Shown: positions 29,984 to 39,628 of the stretch, one piece after another
Layout of the letters: each line of letters starts with the position of its first letter
How positions within the stretch are numbered: the stretch's first letter is position 1
Assembly: GCF_024494355.1 (NCBI RefSeq)
Contig: NZ_JAKNQY010000005.1
Span: 16,472 to 80,471 of the forward strand
DNA from: Pseudomonas sp. Q11
GTDB lineage: Bacteria > Pseudomonadota > Gammaproteobacteria > Pseudomonadales > Pseudomonadaceae
Length of the DNA stretch: 64,000 bases
Direction of reading: 5' to 3'
Notes under the pieces: model-generated
Database searches by the model: none
Told to the model about the DNA's origin: nothing
What the model saw: the letters and a program-made list of their open reading frames with translations, nothing else
Translations under genes and position numbers: made by a program

Positions 29984-31378
29984 TCATTCAGCCTGGATGC
30001 TTTCGAAACGCCGGAGCCCAGGTTCACTGCGGATCATCCGCTTCATCTTCCACTCAAATGCCAGCGTCAGGCTCACCGCCGCGCAGGCCAGCCCCAGGGC
30101 CAGGCCCCACCAGACGCCGGTCGGCCCCCAATTCAGGTGAAAGGCCATCCACCATGCCGCTGGTGCGCCAATCAGCCAATAACAACCCAGGCCCACCAGG
30201 AAGGTGGTCTTGGCGTCCTTGAGCCCGCGTATGCAGCCCATGGCAATGGTTTGCGCGCCGTCGAACAGTTCGAACCACGCCGCTACCGCCAACAGGCTCA
30301 CCGCCAGCTCGATCACCCCGCGAAACGCCGGGTCGTCGTGGTCCAGGAACAAGCCAATCAATGGGTTTGGCAACAGCCAGAACACCATGGCGAACGCCAG
30401 CATTACCGCAGCGCCGAAGCCAATTCCGACCCGACCGGCCAACCGCGCCATCAGCAGTTGTCCGGCGCCGTAGTGCTGGCCGATGCGCATGGTGATCGCA
30501 TACGACATCCCCGCCGGGACCATGAATGCCACCGAGACAATCTGCAGCGCGATCTGATGCGCCGCCAATGGCGTGCTGCCCATGGTGCCGATGCACAGCG
30601 CGGCGAACGCGAACAGACCGACTTCCACCGCGTAAGTGCCGCCAATTGGCAAACCCAGGCGCCACAGTTCCTTGAGGTACTGACGATTGGGCCGCGACAG
30701 ACCCTTGAGCAACGGATACGCGCGGTAGGCTTGATGCCGGTGAATATGCCAGGCCAGCGCCAGGGCCATGCAGTTGGCGACGATGGCCGTGACCAGGCCG
30801 ATTCCCATCAGGCCCAGTTTTGGCAGACCGAACATGCCAGTGATCAGTGCGTAATTGAGCAGGAAGTTGGCCACCGTGCCGCCGAGACTGATCACCATCA
30901 CTGGCGTGGCCCGGCCGATGGCGCTGGTGAAGCCGCGCAGGGCCATGAAACTCAGATAGCCGGGCAGTGCGAATGGCAGCACCAGCAGGAACTGGCCGGC
31001 AGCGAGGACGTTGGTTTCGGTCTGGCCGAACAGCAACAGGACCGGCTTGAGGTTCCACAACAGAAGCCCGGCCACCAACGCCATCAACCAGGCCAGCCAC
31101 AACCCGGCCTGAGTCAGTCGGGTGGCGCCTTCGACATCACCGGCGCCCTGACGAATCGCCACCAGCGTGCCCACCGCGGCGATCACACCGATGCAGAAAA
31201 TCGAGACGAACGAATAGGTCGCTGCGCCGAGCCCGCCGCCGGCCAATGCTTCGGGGCTCAGGCGCGCCATCATCAGGGTGTCGGTCAGGACCATCAGCAT
31301 GTGCGCCAACTGCGAGGCAATCAACGGCCCTGCCAGCCGCAGGATAGCCCACAGTTCGATTCGCACCGGATGCTGCAT
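29984..31378 (-). CDS. MATE-family efflux transporter (NorM-like)
   Basis: A 464-residue inner-membrane cation-coupled multidrug antiporter with about 12 membrane segments. The family's LAGPLIASQLAHMLMVLTDT opens TM1, and VAIRQGAGDVEGATR is the conserved loop after TM2. Three in-frame starts cluster here; I choose the ATG at 31378 because GGAG lies 10 bp upstream, against the ATG at 31384 and the GTG at 31387. Divergent from a LysR gene that probably regulates it. Confidence 0.88.
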   Translation of the reverse strand: MQHPVRIELWAILRLAGPLIASQLAHMLMVLTDTLMMARLSPEALAGGGLGAATYSFVSIFCIGVIAAVGTLVAIRQGAGDVEGATRLTQAGLWLAWLMALVAGLLLWNLKPVLLLFGQTETNVLAAGQFLLVLPFALPGYLSFMALRGFTSAIGRATPVMVISLGGTVANFLLNYALITGMFGLPKLGLMGIGLVTAIVANCMALALAWHIHRHQAYRAYPLLKGLSRPNRQYLKELWRLGLPIGGTYAVEVGLFAFAALCIGTMGSTPLAAHQIALQIVSVAFMVPAGMSYAITMRIGQHYGAGQLLMARLAGRVGIGFGAAVMLAFAMVFWLLPNPLIGLFLDHDDPAFRGVIELAVSLLAVAAWFELFDGAQTIAMGCIRGLKDAKTTFLVGLGCYWLIGAPAAWWMAFHLNWGPTGVWWGLALGLACAAVSLTLAFEWKMKRMIRSEPGLRRFESIQAE

Positions 31379-31469
31379 GATCATCACACTCCATGTTCAA
31401 ACAAGGCTGTAAAACGGCGATTCTCGGCGCTCTCAGCGGTTTGCACAAAAGGATAAAAGCGATCACTGG

Positions 31470-31486
31470 CATGATTAAAACTCATG
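31470..31486. promoter_or_regulatory. Candidate LysR-type operator
   Basis: CATGA-N7-TCATG, a perfect inverted repeat that contains the LysR T-N11-A motif (T31472, A31484). It sits in the intergenic between the divergent MATE and LysR genes. Confidence 0.5.
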
Positions 31487-31536
31487 CTGAGAGCTTTCTG
31501 ATAGGGTGCGTGAATATCGCCATAGGAGCTTTCCCG

Positions 31537-32457
31537 ATGTCTCGTCGTCTCCCTCCTCTTTATGCGTTGCGGGCATTCGAAGCGGCGGCGCGATACAGCT
31601 CGTTCACCCGGGCGGCCGAAGAACTGTCGATTACTCAAAGTGCCGTCAGCCGGCATATTCGTACACTCGAAGAGCACTTTGCCTGTCGGCTGTTCCAGCG
31701 CAGTGGCCGCAACTTGCAACTGACCGAAGCGGCGCGGTTGCTGCTGCCGGGCGTGCGTGAGGGGTTCATGGCGCTGGAACGGGCTTGTCATACCTTGCAT
31801 GGCGAAGATGGCATCCTGCGCATGAAGGCGCCGTCCACACTGACCATGCGTTGGCTGTTGGCGCGCCTGAGTCGCTTCCGGCATCTGCAACCCGGCAATG
31901 AGGTGCAACTGACCAGTGCCTGGATGGATGTCGACTCGGTGGACTTCAACACCGAACCTTTCGATTGCGCGGTATTACTGGGAAACGGACATTTTCCTAC
32001 CGACTGGGAGGCCAGTTTGCTGTTTCCCGAGGAACTGATCCCGGTAGGCGCGCCGAACCTGCTGAACGACCAGCCCTGGGATGTGGCGCGGTTGGCCAGC
32101 GCAGAACTGCTGCATCCCACGCCGGACCGTCGTGACTGGCGCAACTGGCTTTTGCGCATGGGCTTGTCCGATCAGGTCTCGCTCAAGGGCGGGCAGGTGT
32201 TCGATACGCTGGAGCTGGGCATGATCGCGGCAGCGCGCGGCTACGGCGTGTCCATGGGAGATCTGTTGATGGTGGCCGAGGACGTGGCCCAGGGGCGCTT
32301 GAGCCTGCCATGGCCTACCGCCGTCGCCAGCGGCGAGCACTATTACCTCGTCTGGCCGAAAACCCGGCCAGGGGGCGAACGTTTGCGCCGTTTGAGCGAT
32401 TTTCTCCAGGGTGAAGTCAAGGCCATGCAATTGCCCGACGTAAAACGTCTTGGCTGA
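31537..32457 (+). CDS. LysR-family transcriptional regulator (GcvA-like)
   Basis: A 306-residue regulator with an N-terminal winged HTH (ALRAFEAAARYSSFTRAAEE then LSITQSAVSRHIRTLEEHF) and a C-terminal ligand-binding domain. The pattern YALRAFEAAAR is characteristic of the GcvA/AmpR branch. It starts at the ATG at 31537, 8 bp after AGGAG; an open frame extends 144 bp further upstream through the promoter region. The effector is unknown; the divergent MATE pump is the most likely target. Confidence 0.88.
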   Translation: MSRRLPPLYALRAFEAAARYSSFTRAAEELSITQSAVSRHIRTLEEHFACRLFQRSGRNLQLTEAARLLLPGVREGFMALERACHTLHGEDGILRMKAPSTLTMRWLLARLSRFRHLQPGNEVQLTSAWMDVDSVDFNTEPFDCAVLLGNGHFPTDWEASLLFPEELIPVGAPNLLNDQPWDVARLASAELLHPTPDRRDWRNWLLRMGLSDQVSLKGGQVFDTLELGMIAAARGYGVSMGDLLMVAEDVAQGRLSLPWPTAVASGEHYYLVWPKTRPGGERLRRLSDFLQGEVKAMQLPDVKRLG

Positions 32458-32645
32458 ATCGTTGAAGCGCCCGTGCTAGCCACTCGGCATTATTCCTTCC
32501 AAACCGCTCAAGTATTCGGTTTCGCCGCCGAATGTGTGGAGGTAGTACTTTCGTATTAGAAAGGGACTGCCTACACATCACCCGAATAAAATTGCCGAGT
32601 GTGCGACGTGATCAGGATGATCCGGTCACTTGGCCAGGAGCCGTC

Positions 32646-34622
32646 ATGTCTCAACCTCGTGCCCGAATCGCCTCACAGCTGGGCCTCGCCCTTGCCGTGA
32701 TACTGGCGATTGTGATCTCCGGCAGCACCGTCTTTGCCTTGCGCTCGCTGGACTCCGCCAACCTCGCGACCCGTGAAGAACACCTGGCAAGCGAAGCGCG
32801 CCTGATGGCCGACCAGCTCAATACCTTCCATGGCACCTTGCGTGAAAGCACGCAGCGATTGAGCGGGCTATTCGATAAGCGCTTCAGCGTGGGCCTGAGC
32901 GTGCACCCGGACCAGCCGGTCGCGGTAGCAGGCGTGCAGGCTCCAAGCCTGAGACTGGGCAGCGAAGTGCTGAACAACAACTTCAAGGAAGTTGATGACT
33001 TCAAGCAGACGACCGCCGGGGTGGCGACGGTGTTTGTGCGCAGCGGCGATGATTTCATTCGCGTGAGCACTTCATTAACCAAGCAGGACGGTACGCGGGC
33101 GATCGGTACCTTGCTCGACCGTGCCGGCCCGGCTTATGCCCCGGTGATGAGTGGGCAGAGCTACATTGGTCGGGCCCTGCTTTTCGGGCGCTTCTACATG
33201 TCGCAGTACACACCCGTACGCGATAGCAGCGGTAAGATCATTGCCGTGTTGTATGTGGGATTTGATTACACCGACGCACAGAACGCCCAGTTCGAGAACC
33301 TCAAGCGCTTCCGTATCGGTCAGACCGGTTCGCTGGCCGTGCTGGATGAGCAAAACAAGTGGTTGGTTCCGCCAGCGGGTGTGCAGGCGCTGGAGAAGGC
33401 GACTGCGACCATCAAGGAACTGGTCAAGAAGCCGGGCAAAGGTGCGTTCTGGAGCGATACCGCCGAAGACTTCTACAGCGTCGCCGTGCCGTTCGAGGAC
33501 GGTCCGTGGGCGGTGGTGGCGAGCATGCCGAAAGCCGAGATTCGCGCCGTGACCTGGAGTGTCGGTACGCAACTGGCTATCGGCAGCTTGCTGGCGATGT
33601 TGCTGGCCGTTGGCTCGGCGGTGTGGTTGCTGCGTAGCAAGTTGGCACCGCTGGGCGATCTGGTGCGCCAGGCCGAGGCGCTGGGCGCCGGCGACCTGAG
33701 CGTGCGTCTGGACGTGTCGAGCCACGACGAAATCGGTCAACTGGCCCGTGCCTTCAACCAGATGAGCCAGGCCCTGTCGACCATGGTCGAGCATATCCGC
33801 AAGGCCTCTCAAGAGGTCAACAGCCGCGCGCAGGCCCTGTCCGGATTGTCCAGCGGGGCGTATGAAGGGATGGAGCAGCAGTCCGGCGAAATCACCAGCA
33901 TGGCCGGCGCAGTGGAAGAATTCAGCGCTACCTCGTTGAACATCGCCGATAACATGGGCAACACCGAGCGTCTGGCCCAGGATAATGCCCAGCAAACCCG
34001 CATCGGTCGTACGTCGATGGATGAAGCGTCCTCGTCGCTGGAGCAAATTGCTGGCGCCCTGAACAGCACCGCTACGGTCATCAACACTTTGGGCCAGCGG
34101 TCCCAGGAAATCGGCGGCATCGTCGGTGTCATCACTTCGATCGCCGAGCAGACCAACCTGCTGGCGCTCAACGCTGCCATCGAAGCCGCCCGTGCGGGCG
34201 AGCAGGGCCGGGGTTTTGCCGTGGTGGCTGACGAAGTCCGTAGCCTGGCGTCTCGTACCCGTGAGGCGACTGACGAAATCTCCGGCATGATCAACAGCAT
34301 CCAGCAGGAAACCGGTAACGCCATCAGCACGATGGAAAAAGGCAACTTGTTGATGCAAGAAGGCTTGTCGCGCAATGCCAACGTGGCCTCGGCCCTGGCG
34401 CGCATCGACGAGCAAAGCCGTTCGGCCGGTCAGCAATTCGCGGCGATCACCACCGCCACCCAGGAGCAGAGCAGCACCGCGACCCTGCTCAGCAGCAACC
34501 TGCAAAGCATCGCCATGGCCAACAGCGAACAGCGCGAAGTGGTCTCTAACCTGGCGATCACCGCCAAGGAACTGGAAAAGCTGGCGCAGGACCTGCGCAA
34601 AGAGGTTGACCGGTTCCGCTGA
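32646..34622 (+). CDS. Methyl-accepting chemotaxis protein with Cache-type sensor
   Basis: A 658-residue chemoreceptor. TM1 is near residues 11-32, followed by a periplasmic domain of about 270 residues with the Cache motifs [15 protein letters not shown] and [22 protein letters not shown]2 near 300-322, a HAMP domain, and a signalling domain with the conserved hairpin tip [20 protein letters not shown]. There is no C-terminal CheR-docking pentapeptide. The ligand is unknown. The ATG at 32646 follows AGGAG; upstream open frame is non-coding in character. Confidence 0.92.
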   Translation: MSQPRARIASQLGLALAVILAIVISGSTVFALRSLDSANLATREEHLASEARLMADQLNTFHGTLRESTQRLSGLFDKRFSVGLSVHPDQPVAVAGVQAPSLRLGSEVLNNNFKEVDDFKQTTAGVATVFVRSGDDFIRVSTSLTKQDGTRAIGTLLDRAGPAYAPVMSGQSYIGRALLFGRFYMSQYTPVRDSSGKIIAVLYVGFDYTDAQNAQFENLKRFRIGQTGSLAVLDEQNKWLVPPAGVQALEKATATIKELVKKPGKGAFWSDTAEDFYSVAVPFEDGPWAVVASMPKAEIRAVTWSVGTQLAIGSLLAMLLAVGSAVWLLRSKLAPLGDLVRQAEALGAGDLSVRLDVSSHDEIGQLARAFNQMSQALSTMVEHIRKASQEVNSRAQALSGLSSGAYEGMEQQSGEITSMAGAVEEFSATSLNIADNMGNTERLAQDNAQQTRIGRTSMDEASSSLEQIAGALNSTATVINTLGQRSQEIGGIVGVITSIAEQTNLLALNAAIEAARAGEQGRGFAVVADEVRSLASRTREATDEISGMINSIQQETGNAISTMEKGNLLMQEGLSRNANVASALARIDEQSRSAGQQFAAITTATQEQSSTATLLSSNLQSIAMANSEQREVVSNLAITAKELEKLAQDLRKEVDRFR

Positions 34623-35134
34623 GGCGTCCTGCAGACCCATCGCGAGCAAGTTCACCAAGATCCCTAGGGGAGTGGGCTTGTTCGCGAAGGCGGCGGCATA
34701 GCTGGCATCAGCGCAACTGACCGACCGCTATCGCGAGCAGGCTCGCTCTCATAGGGGCTTGGCGGCGGACAAACATTTTGCGGCCATCCTCGATCAGTGT
34801 GGGAGCGAGCCTGCTCGCGAAGGCGGCGGCATAGCCAACATCAGCGCAACTGACCCACCGCTATCGCGGGCGGGCTCCCACAGGGGCTTGGCGGCGGACA
34901 AACATTTTGCGGCCATCCTCGATCAGTGTGGGAGCGAGCCTGCTCGCGATAGCGGCCTTGCAGCCAGCGTCCGAGCAACAGACCTAGCGATATTACAAAG
35001 CAAGCCCGTCCCCCCCCGCGCAAAAGCAATTTGTTCAAGCATTGCCTTTTTCAAGGTTATCGCTGTTTTTAAGCTTGCTGAAACGTTTCTTCAAGTCTAT
35101 AAAAACCGCACAACTCCAAGAAAAGGCTGCTCCT
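34623..35134. repeat. Tandem REP array, about 131-bp unit
   Basis: REP palindromes run from about 34633 to 34965. Two consecutive units of roughly 129-133 bp share GAAGGCGGCGGCATAGC, CATCAGCGCAACTGACC, the REP palindrome and GCTTGGCGGCGGACAAACA almost base for base; matching points are 34686/34819 and 34757/34886. A four-base deletion lies within the second unit. After the array (34966-35134) there is only AT-richer leader sequence before the DUF4432 gene. Confidence 0.88.
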
Positions 35135-36349
35135 ATGACTCCGCTCAAACTTGTCATTGCCCTCAGCGCCCTGAGCGCTACGTCCCATGCCATGGCCTGG
35201 GATTACGTCCTGCTCGACACCGATAAAGCCGCTCAACCCTGGAAAATCACCAGCCAGCAGCTAGGCGTGAAAACCGACAAGCCCTTTTCCGTGACGATGC
35301 GCACTCTGCATGGTGGTCGACAGGAAGGCGTCAGCATCGTCGATATCGACAACGGCACCATGAAGCTCTCGGTCGTCCCGACGCGGGGCATGAACGTGCT
35401 GCAAGCTTCGGTCGGGACTGTGCGTATGGGCTGGGATTCGCCGGTCAAGGAAGTGGTCAATCCGTCTTTCATCGAACTCAACGGCCGCGGCGGGCTGGGC
35501 TGGCTCGAAGGCTTCAACGAACTGGTGACCCGCTGTGGCTATGAATGGGTCGGCCATCCGGGCATGGACAACGGCGAACTGCTGACCCTGCATGGCCGCG
35601 CCGCCAACATCCCAGCCAACAAAGTGACTCTGCACATCGATGAAAAACCGCCCTATGCGATTACTCTGCGGGGCGAGTTGAAGGAGCAAGCCTTCAAGAA
35701 AGTCGATTTCTCGGTACAAACCGAACTGTTGACCGAGCCCGGCAGCGTGACCTTTGCACTCAAGGACACCCTGACCAACAACGGCGACTATCCGAAGGAA
35801 TACCAGGCGCTCTACCACAGCAATTTCAGTACACCGTTCCTGGAGCAGGGGGCTCGCTTCGCGGCACCGGTCAAGCAGGTCTCGCCGTTCAACGATAAGG
35901 CCAAAGGCGATCTGCCGGATTGGCAAACCTACCGGGCGCCAACCAAGGACTACGACGAAACCGTCTACAACGTCGTGCCTTATGCCGATGCCAAGGGCGA
36001 CACACTTACCGTGCTGCACAACAAGGCCGGTAGCCTCGGTGTATCAGTGGGCTTCAACACCGGGACGCTTCCCGTGTTCTCCCTGTGGAAAAACACCGAT
36101 ACCCAAGGTCAGGGATACGTGACCGGGCTGGAGCCGGGCACCAGTTTTTCCTATAACCGCCGGTATCAACGGTCATTGGGCCTGGTGCCCACCATCGCGC
36201 CAAAAGAGCAGAAGCAGTTCCAGATCCACTACAGCCTGTTGGCGGATAAAGGCGCCGTGGATAAAGCCCTCAAACGTATCGATGAAATCCAGGGTGCCCA
36301 GGAAACCGAGGTACGAAATACGCCGCTGGTGGACCTGAGCAAGCCATGA
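35135..36349 (+). CDS. Periplasmic DUF4432 (aldose-1-epimerase-like) protein
   Basis: A 404-residue protein with a signal peptide (MTPLKLVIALSALSATSHAMA). The mature part has the DUF4432 galactose-mutarotase-like fold: VVPTRGMNVLQAS, GWLEGFNELVTRCG and LHGRAANIPA are the conserved strands and loops. The family includes sugar epimerases and unassigned carbohydrate-binding proteins, usually cytosolic, so the export signal is unusual. The ATG at 35135 is at the natural signal-peptide start; ribosome site AAAAGG is weak. Function not assigned. Confidence 0.82.
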   Translation: MTPLKLVIALSALSATSHAMAWDYVLLDTDKAAQPWKITSQQLGVKTDKPFSVTMRTLHGGRQEGVSIVDIDNGTMKLSVVPTRGMNVLQASVGTVRMGWDSPVKEVVNPSFIELNGRGGLGWLEGFNELVTRCGYEWVGHPGMDNGELLTLHGRAANIPANKVTLHIDEKPPYAITLRGELKEQAFKKVDFSVQTELLTEPGSVTFALKDTLTNNGDYPKEYQALYHSNFSTPFLEQGARFAAPVKQVSPFNDKAKGDLPDWQTYRAPTKDYDETVYNVVPYADAKGDTLTVLHNKAGSLGVSVGFNTGTLPVFSLWKNTDTQGQGYVTGLEPGTSFSYNRRYQRSLGLVPTIAPKEQKQFQIHYSLLADKGAVDKALKRIDEIQGAQETEVRNTPLVDLSKP

Positions 36350-36355
36350 TGCCCA

Positions 36356-37849
36356 TCAGGGTGTGGCGGGCCGGTATTGCAATGCTTCGGCCAAGTGCTC
36401 CCGGCTGATTTGATCCACCCGCTCAAGGTCCGCCAGCGTACGGGCGACCTTGAGCAGGCGGTGGGCAGCTCGCAGCGACAGGGTCAGCCGTTCGCAGGCA
36501 GTTTCCAGCCAGGTTTCATCGGTTGTGGATAACTTGCAATGCCGACGCAAACCCGGCAGATCCAGGAACGCGTTGGCACAACCCTGGCGCTTTTGCTGGC
36601 GTTCGCGGGCCTCGGCCACCTGCTCGGCTACGGTAGCTGTATTGTCACCGGGTTTGCCCTTGGGACTCAACGCCGTGGCTTCCCGGGCGACGGTCAGGTG
36701 CAGGTCGATGCGGTCCAGTAAAGGGCCTGAGAGTTTATTGCGGTAGCGCTGCACCATGTCTGGCGTACACGAGCATCGGCCGCTGGCCTCGCCAAGATAT
36801 CCACAGGGGCAGGGATTCATCGCCGCCACCAACTGGAAGCGCGCCGGAAAGCGCACCCGGTCACGAGCGCGCGAAACCACGATGTGGCCGGACTCCAGGG
36901 GCTCCCTCAAGACTTCCAGGACCTTGCGGTCGAACTCGGGCAATTCATCGAGAAACAACACGCCATGGTGGGCGAGGGTGATTTCCCCAGGTTGCGGTTT
37001 TGATCCGCCACCCACCAGCGCCGGGCCGGACGCCGAGTGATGCGGCTGGCGAAACGGGCGCTGCGGCCAATGGCTCAACGGTACGCAACTGGCGACCGAC
37101 TGAATCGCGGCGACCTCCAGGGCCTCGCATTCAGCCAGTGGTGGCAACAACCCCGGTAAACGACTCGCGAGCAAGGTTTTGCCGGTGCCCGGTGGCCCGC
37201 TGAACAACAGGTTGTGAGCCCCCGCAGCAGCAATTAGTAACGCGCGCTTGGCCCCGACCTGGCCTTGTACTTCATTCAGGTCAGGATAGGGCTTGCTCGC
37301 CGAGAGCAGCCCGTTGGAAACGTAAGGCACCACCGGGGTATGGCCATTGAAGTGCGCCACCGCTTCGAGCAAATGATCCACGGCGATCACCTTCAGCCCT
37401 GACGCCAGGCAGGCTTCCTCGGCATTCGCTCGCGGCACCAGCAGCGTACGCCCGGCGTTGCGCGCCGCCAGCGCCGCAGGCAACACACCGCGCACCGGAC
37501 GTACCGCGCCGGACAACGCCAACTCGCCGAGGCATTCCACATCGTCCAGCATCAGGGTCGGCACCTGCACGCTGGCCGCCAGGATCCCCAGGGCAATCGC
37601 CAGGTCGAACCGCCCGCCGTCCTTGGGCAGATCCGCCGGCGCCAGGTTCAGGGTGATGCGCCGCGCCGGGAAATTCAGGCCCGAGTTGATGATCGCGCTG
37701 CGTACCCTGTCCTTGCTTTCCTTCACTGCCGCTTCAGGCAAACCGACCATCGTCAGCGACGGCAAGCCATTGGCCAGATGGACTTCGACGGTAACGGCGG
37801 GCGCTTCCACACCTACTTGGGCGCGGCTATGGACAATGGCCAGAGACAT
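36356..37849 (-). CDS. YifB/ComM-family Mg chelatase-like AAA ATPase
   Basis: A 497-residue protein: N-terminal ChlI-like domain, AAA core with Walker A SGPPGTGKT and Walker B VLFLDELPEF, a Cys motif NPCPCGYLGEASGRCSC, and a C-terminal ChlI-C region. ComM in Vibrio is a hexameric branch-migration helicase needed to integrate foreign DNA during transformation, so a similar role is likely here. I chose the ATG at 37849 after AAGGA because MSLAIVHSRAQVGVEAPAV is the family start. Confidence 0.92.
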   Translation of the reverse strand: MSLAIVHSRAQVGVEAPAVTVEVHLANGLPSLTMVGLPEAAVKESKDRVRSAIINSGLNFPARRITLNLAPADLPKDGGRFDLAIALGILAASVQVPTLMLDDVECLGELALSGAVRPVRGVLPAALAARNAGRTLLVPRANAEEACLASGLKVIAVDHLLEAVAHFNGHTPVVPYVSNGLLSASKPYPDLNEVQGQVGAKRALLIAAAGAHNLLFSGPPGTGKTLLASRLPGLLPPLAECEALEVAAIQSVASCVPLSHWPQRPFRQPHHSASGPALVGGGSKPQPGEITLAHHGVLFLDELPEFDRKVLEVLREPLESGHIVVSRARDRVRFPARFQLVAAMNPCPCGYLGEASGRCSCTPDMVQRYRNKLSGPLLDRIDLHLTVAREATALSPKGKPGDNTATVAEQVAEARERQQKRQGCANAFLDLPGLRRHCKLSTTDETWLETACERLTLSLRAAHRLLKVARTLADLERVDQISREHLAEALQYRPATP

Positions 37850-38129
37850 GGATAGTTCCTTTGGTGGGGGCAAAAACCGCGTCCTGCGGTTTGGGAAGGG
37901 TAGTAGCGATATGGCGAGTTGGCGTGAGGATGTAGCCGTCAAATATGGACCGGATGTTACAAATTAATGATGCGTAGAAGAAATTGTCCCCACCCTAACC
38001 CTGGCGTGGAAACGTTGCCGGGGGAAGGTATAAGGGAGGGCAGCCTCTCGGACCGCCGCTACCTGAATGCTCAATAGATACCGAGAGTTTTGTTACTCAT
38101 ATGCTTGGACGTATCTCCCTCATACGAGC
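37850..38129. other. Intergenic at the left edge of an accessory insertion
   Basis: No gene is visible in these 280 bp. CTCTCGG (38045-38051) and CCGAGAG (38081-38087) followed by TTTTG form a weak plus-strand hairpin. Base composition falls towards AT as the methyltransferase gene is approached. Confidence 0.5.
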
Positions 38130-39002
38130 TCAAGGCTTGATCAACAGACCTTGACCGGTAGGTAAACTCAAAATCGACAAATTCATTTTTTCTGCCCATT
38201 GATCCATGCCTTCTTTTTGCGGCTGATAGCCAAAGTAGGCGTAATCATCCAACAAAACAAACGCATTAGGTACCAGGCGATCCCACAAGTAATCAATGGC
38301 CGCCACTTCAGGTATTGTGCAGTTCAAGTCAATGTGCAGGAATGCAATTTGGGTCGAATCAATTTGGGGGAGCGTGTCCGGAATGCTGCCCTGAATAATG
38401 GTTGCTCTTGGCCACTCTGCAAAATTTTGTTTCACTGACTCGAGATTGGTTGTATAGAAACCGGAGGTTATCTCTCTGCGGTTACGCTCAGACACACCGC
38501 CCTCCCGTTCTTCATCTGATAGATAACGCTCATCGAGGCCAGCAAAAGTGTCTAAGAGATAAAAGACTCGGTTGGTCTTGTTCCAGTCCAAGTCATGCAT
38601 AATTGCGGAACTTAAAAATCCACGATTGACACCGCACTCCACGAAGTCACCCGTGAGTTTCGCAGCAGATCTCGCGGCCCAAAGCCCAACATGAACTCTC
38701 CAGAACCATTTGTAATCCATGCCCGTGGCAGCTACGCCGCGACCATAGGCGGCCCTGAAAGCGGGATCAATCATGAAGTCATGGTTGTGTCTGGAGGCCA
38801 AACCGTCGTGATGATAGGTTTCATCAATTTTTGGGTGTAATGGATTGTATTTTTTTTCAACATAACGTGCGGCACCCTTGTAAGCTCGTCCTTCCGGTAT
38901 GCCGAATTTCAAGTAATGCAGTGCGGGATCTAATCCTGCCTTAAGTACATCTGGGTGTAACTCTAAATACTTATCAGGGGAAAAATCGTCAGGTAGAGTC
39001 AT
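38130..39002 (-). CDS. TylF/macrocin O-methyltransferase-like protein with N-terminal PDV-HY-FG-EGR module
   Basis: A 290-residue SAM-dependent methyltransferase of the TylF/MycF family. The SAM-binding GDFVECGVNRGFLSSAIM is near residue 117, and the metal-site strands are LHIDLNC and LLDDYAYFGYQPQK. Residues 7-42 form a separate module, PDKYLELHPDVLKAGLDP then HYLKFGIPEGR, also seen at the ends of surface-polysaccharide glycosyltransferases. The gene is clearly lower in GC than its neighbours and interrupts the usual yifB-ubiK order, which suggests horizontal gain. GGAG precedes the ATG. Sugar or glycan O-methylation is the best guess; the substrate is unknown. Confidence 0.75.
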   Translation of the reverse strand: MTLPDDFSPDKYLELHPDVLKAGLDPALHYLKFGIPEGRAYKGAARYVEKKYNPLHPKIDETYHHDGLASRHNHDFMIDPAFRAAYGRGVAATGMDYKWFWRVHVGLWAARSAAKLTGDFVECGVNRGFLSSAIMHDLDWNKTNRVFYLLDTFAGLDERYLSDEEREGGVSERNRREITSGFYTTNLESVKQNFAEWPRATIIQGSIPDTLPQIDSTQIAFLHIDLNCTIPEVAAIDYLWDRLVPNAFVLLDDYAYFGYQPQKEGMDQWAEKMNLSILSLPTGQGLLIKP

Positions 39003-39367
39003 TGAATCTCCGTGGTTACTTTTTTGACGTTCCAGGTACTACCAGACTTATAGGGTTGACTAGCATTAGCCCACTAGCCGGTGTCCTCATGTGGTTTAAG
39101 CATGTTCGTAAACCTATGTTCAACAGCAAACAGCACGTTAACCAGCGTTGTATAGCACGGCGGTGTAAAAATGCAATGGCGATGGGCTACTAGAAAGCAT
39201 TTGGTTTCGCCTGCCGAGCGTGATCATTTGAACGGGTGATGGGGCCTCCCCGGCACCATTAGAATACGCACGGCCTTGTACACTGGAACGCCAACTTTGT
39301 GAGGCAATAGGGGGGGCAATGGGGCGAGACAGAAAATCGCGGCCTTCGGCAGCTCCTACCGGAGGTG
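39003..39367. other. Intergenic at the right edge of the accessory insertion
   Basis: 365 bp without a convincing gene. It carries the promoter side of the methyltransferase and an AT-rich stretch. Near 39335-39355 there is a fragment CGGCCTTCGGCAGCTCCTAC of the second REP class, the same unit as at 52584. No att-like direct repeat shared with the left edge was found by eye. Confidence 0.5.
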
Positions 39368-39628
39368 TTATTCGGTAGGTGGATTTACCTTCGCCTCCAA
39401 CTCCGCCACCTTCGCCTCCAGACTCTCCAACCGCGCCCGGGTCCGGGCCAGTACGACCATCTGACTGTCGAATTCTTCCCGGCTCACCAGATCCAGCTTG
39501 CTGAACCCGCTTTGCAAAAGCGCCTTGAACTGGCTTTCGATTTCGCTTTTGGGCAGGGGTGTATCGCCGCTCAAGAGGCGGGAGGCGTGGCCACTCAGGG
39601 CGTCGAGGAGGTCTTTGGGCGCAAGCAT
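39368..39628 (-). CDS. ubiK: Ubiquinone biosynthesis accessory factor UbiK (YqiC)
   Basis: An 86-residue protein with a basic/amphipathic N-terminus (MLAPKDLLDALSGHASRLL) and a C-terminal coiled coil (VSREEFDSQMVVLARTRARL, ESLEAKVAELEAKV). This is the UbiK/YqiC (BMFP) signature; UbiK assists UbiJ in aerobic ubiquinone synthesis in E. coli and forms trimers through the coiled coil. Divergent from glnK, as in P. aeruginosa. Confidence 0.9.
   Translation of the reverse strand: MLAPKDLLDALSGHASRLLSGDTPLPKSEIESQFKALLQSGFSKLDLVSREEFDSQMVVLARTRARLESLEAKVAELEAKVNPPTE

Noticed and set aside
34759..35226. A 155-codon frame with repeated CGSEPARD peptides
   Set aside because: It is the translation of the tandem REP array and its spacer, running into the start of the DUF4432 gene. 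CGSEPAR-type peptides are a known artefact of Pseudomonas REP sequences.
39002..39193. A 63-codon frame next to the methyltransferase
   Set aside because: No ribosome site, no recognisable domain, and it overlaps the promoter side of the methyltransferase gene.
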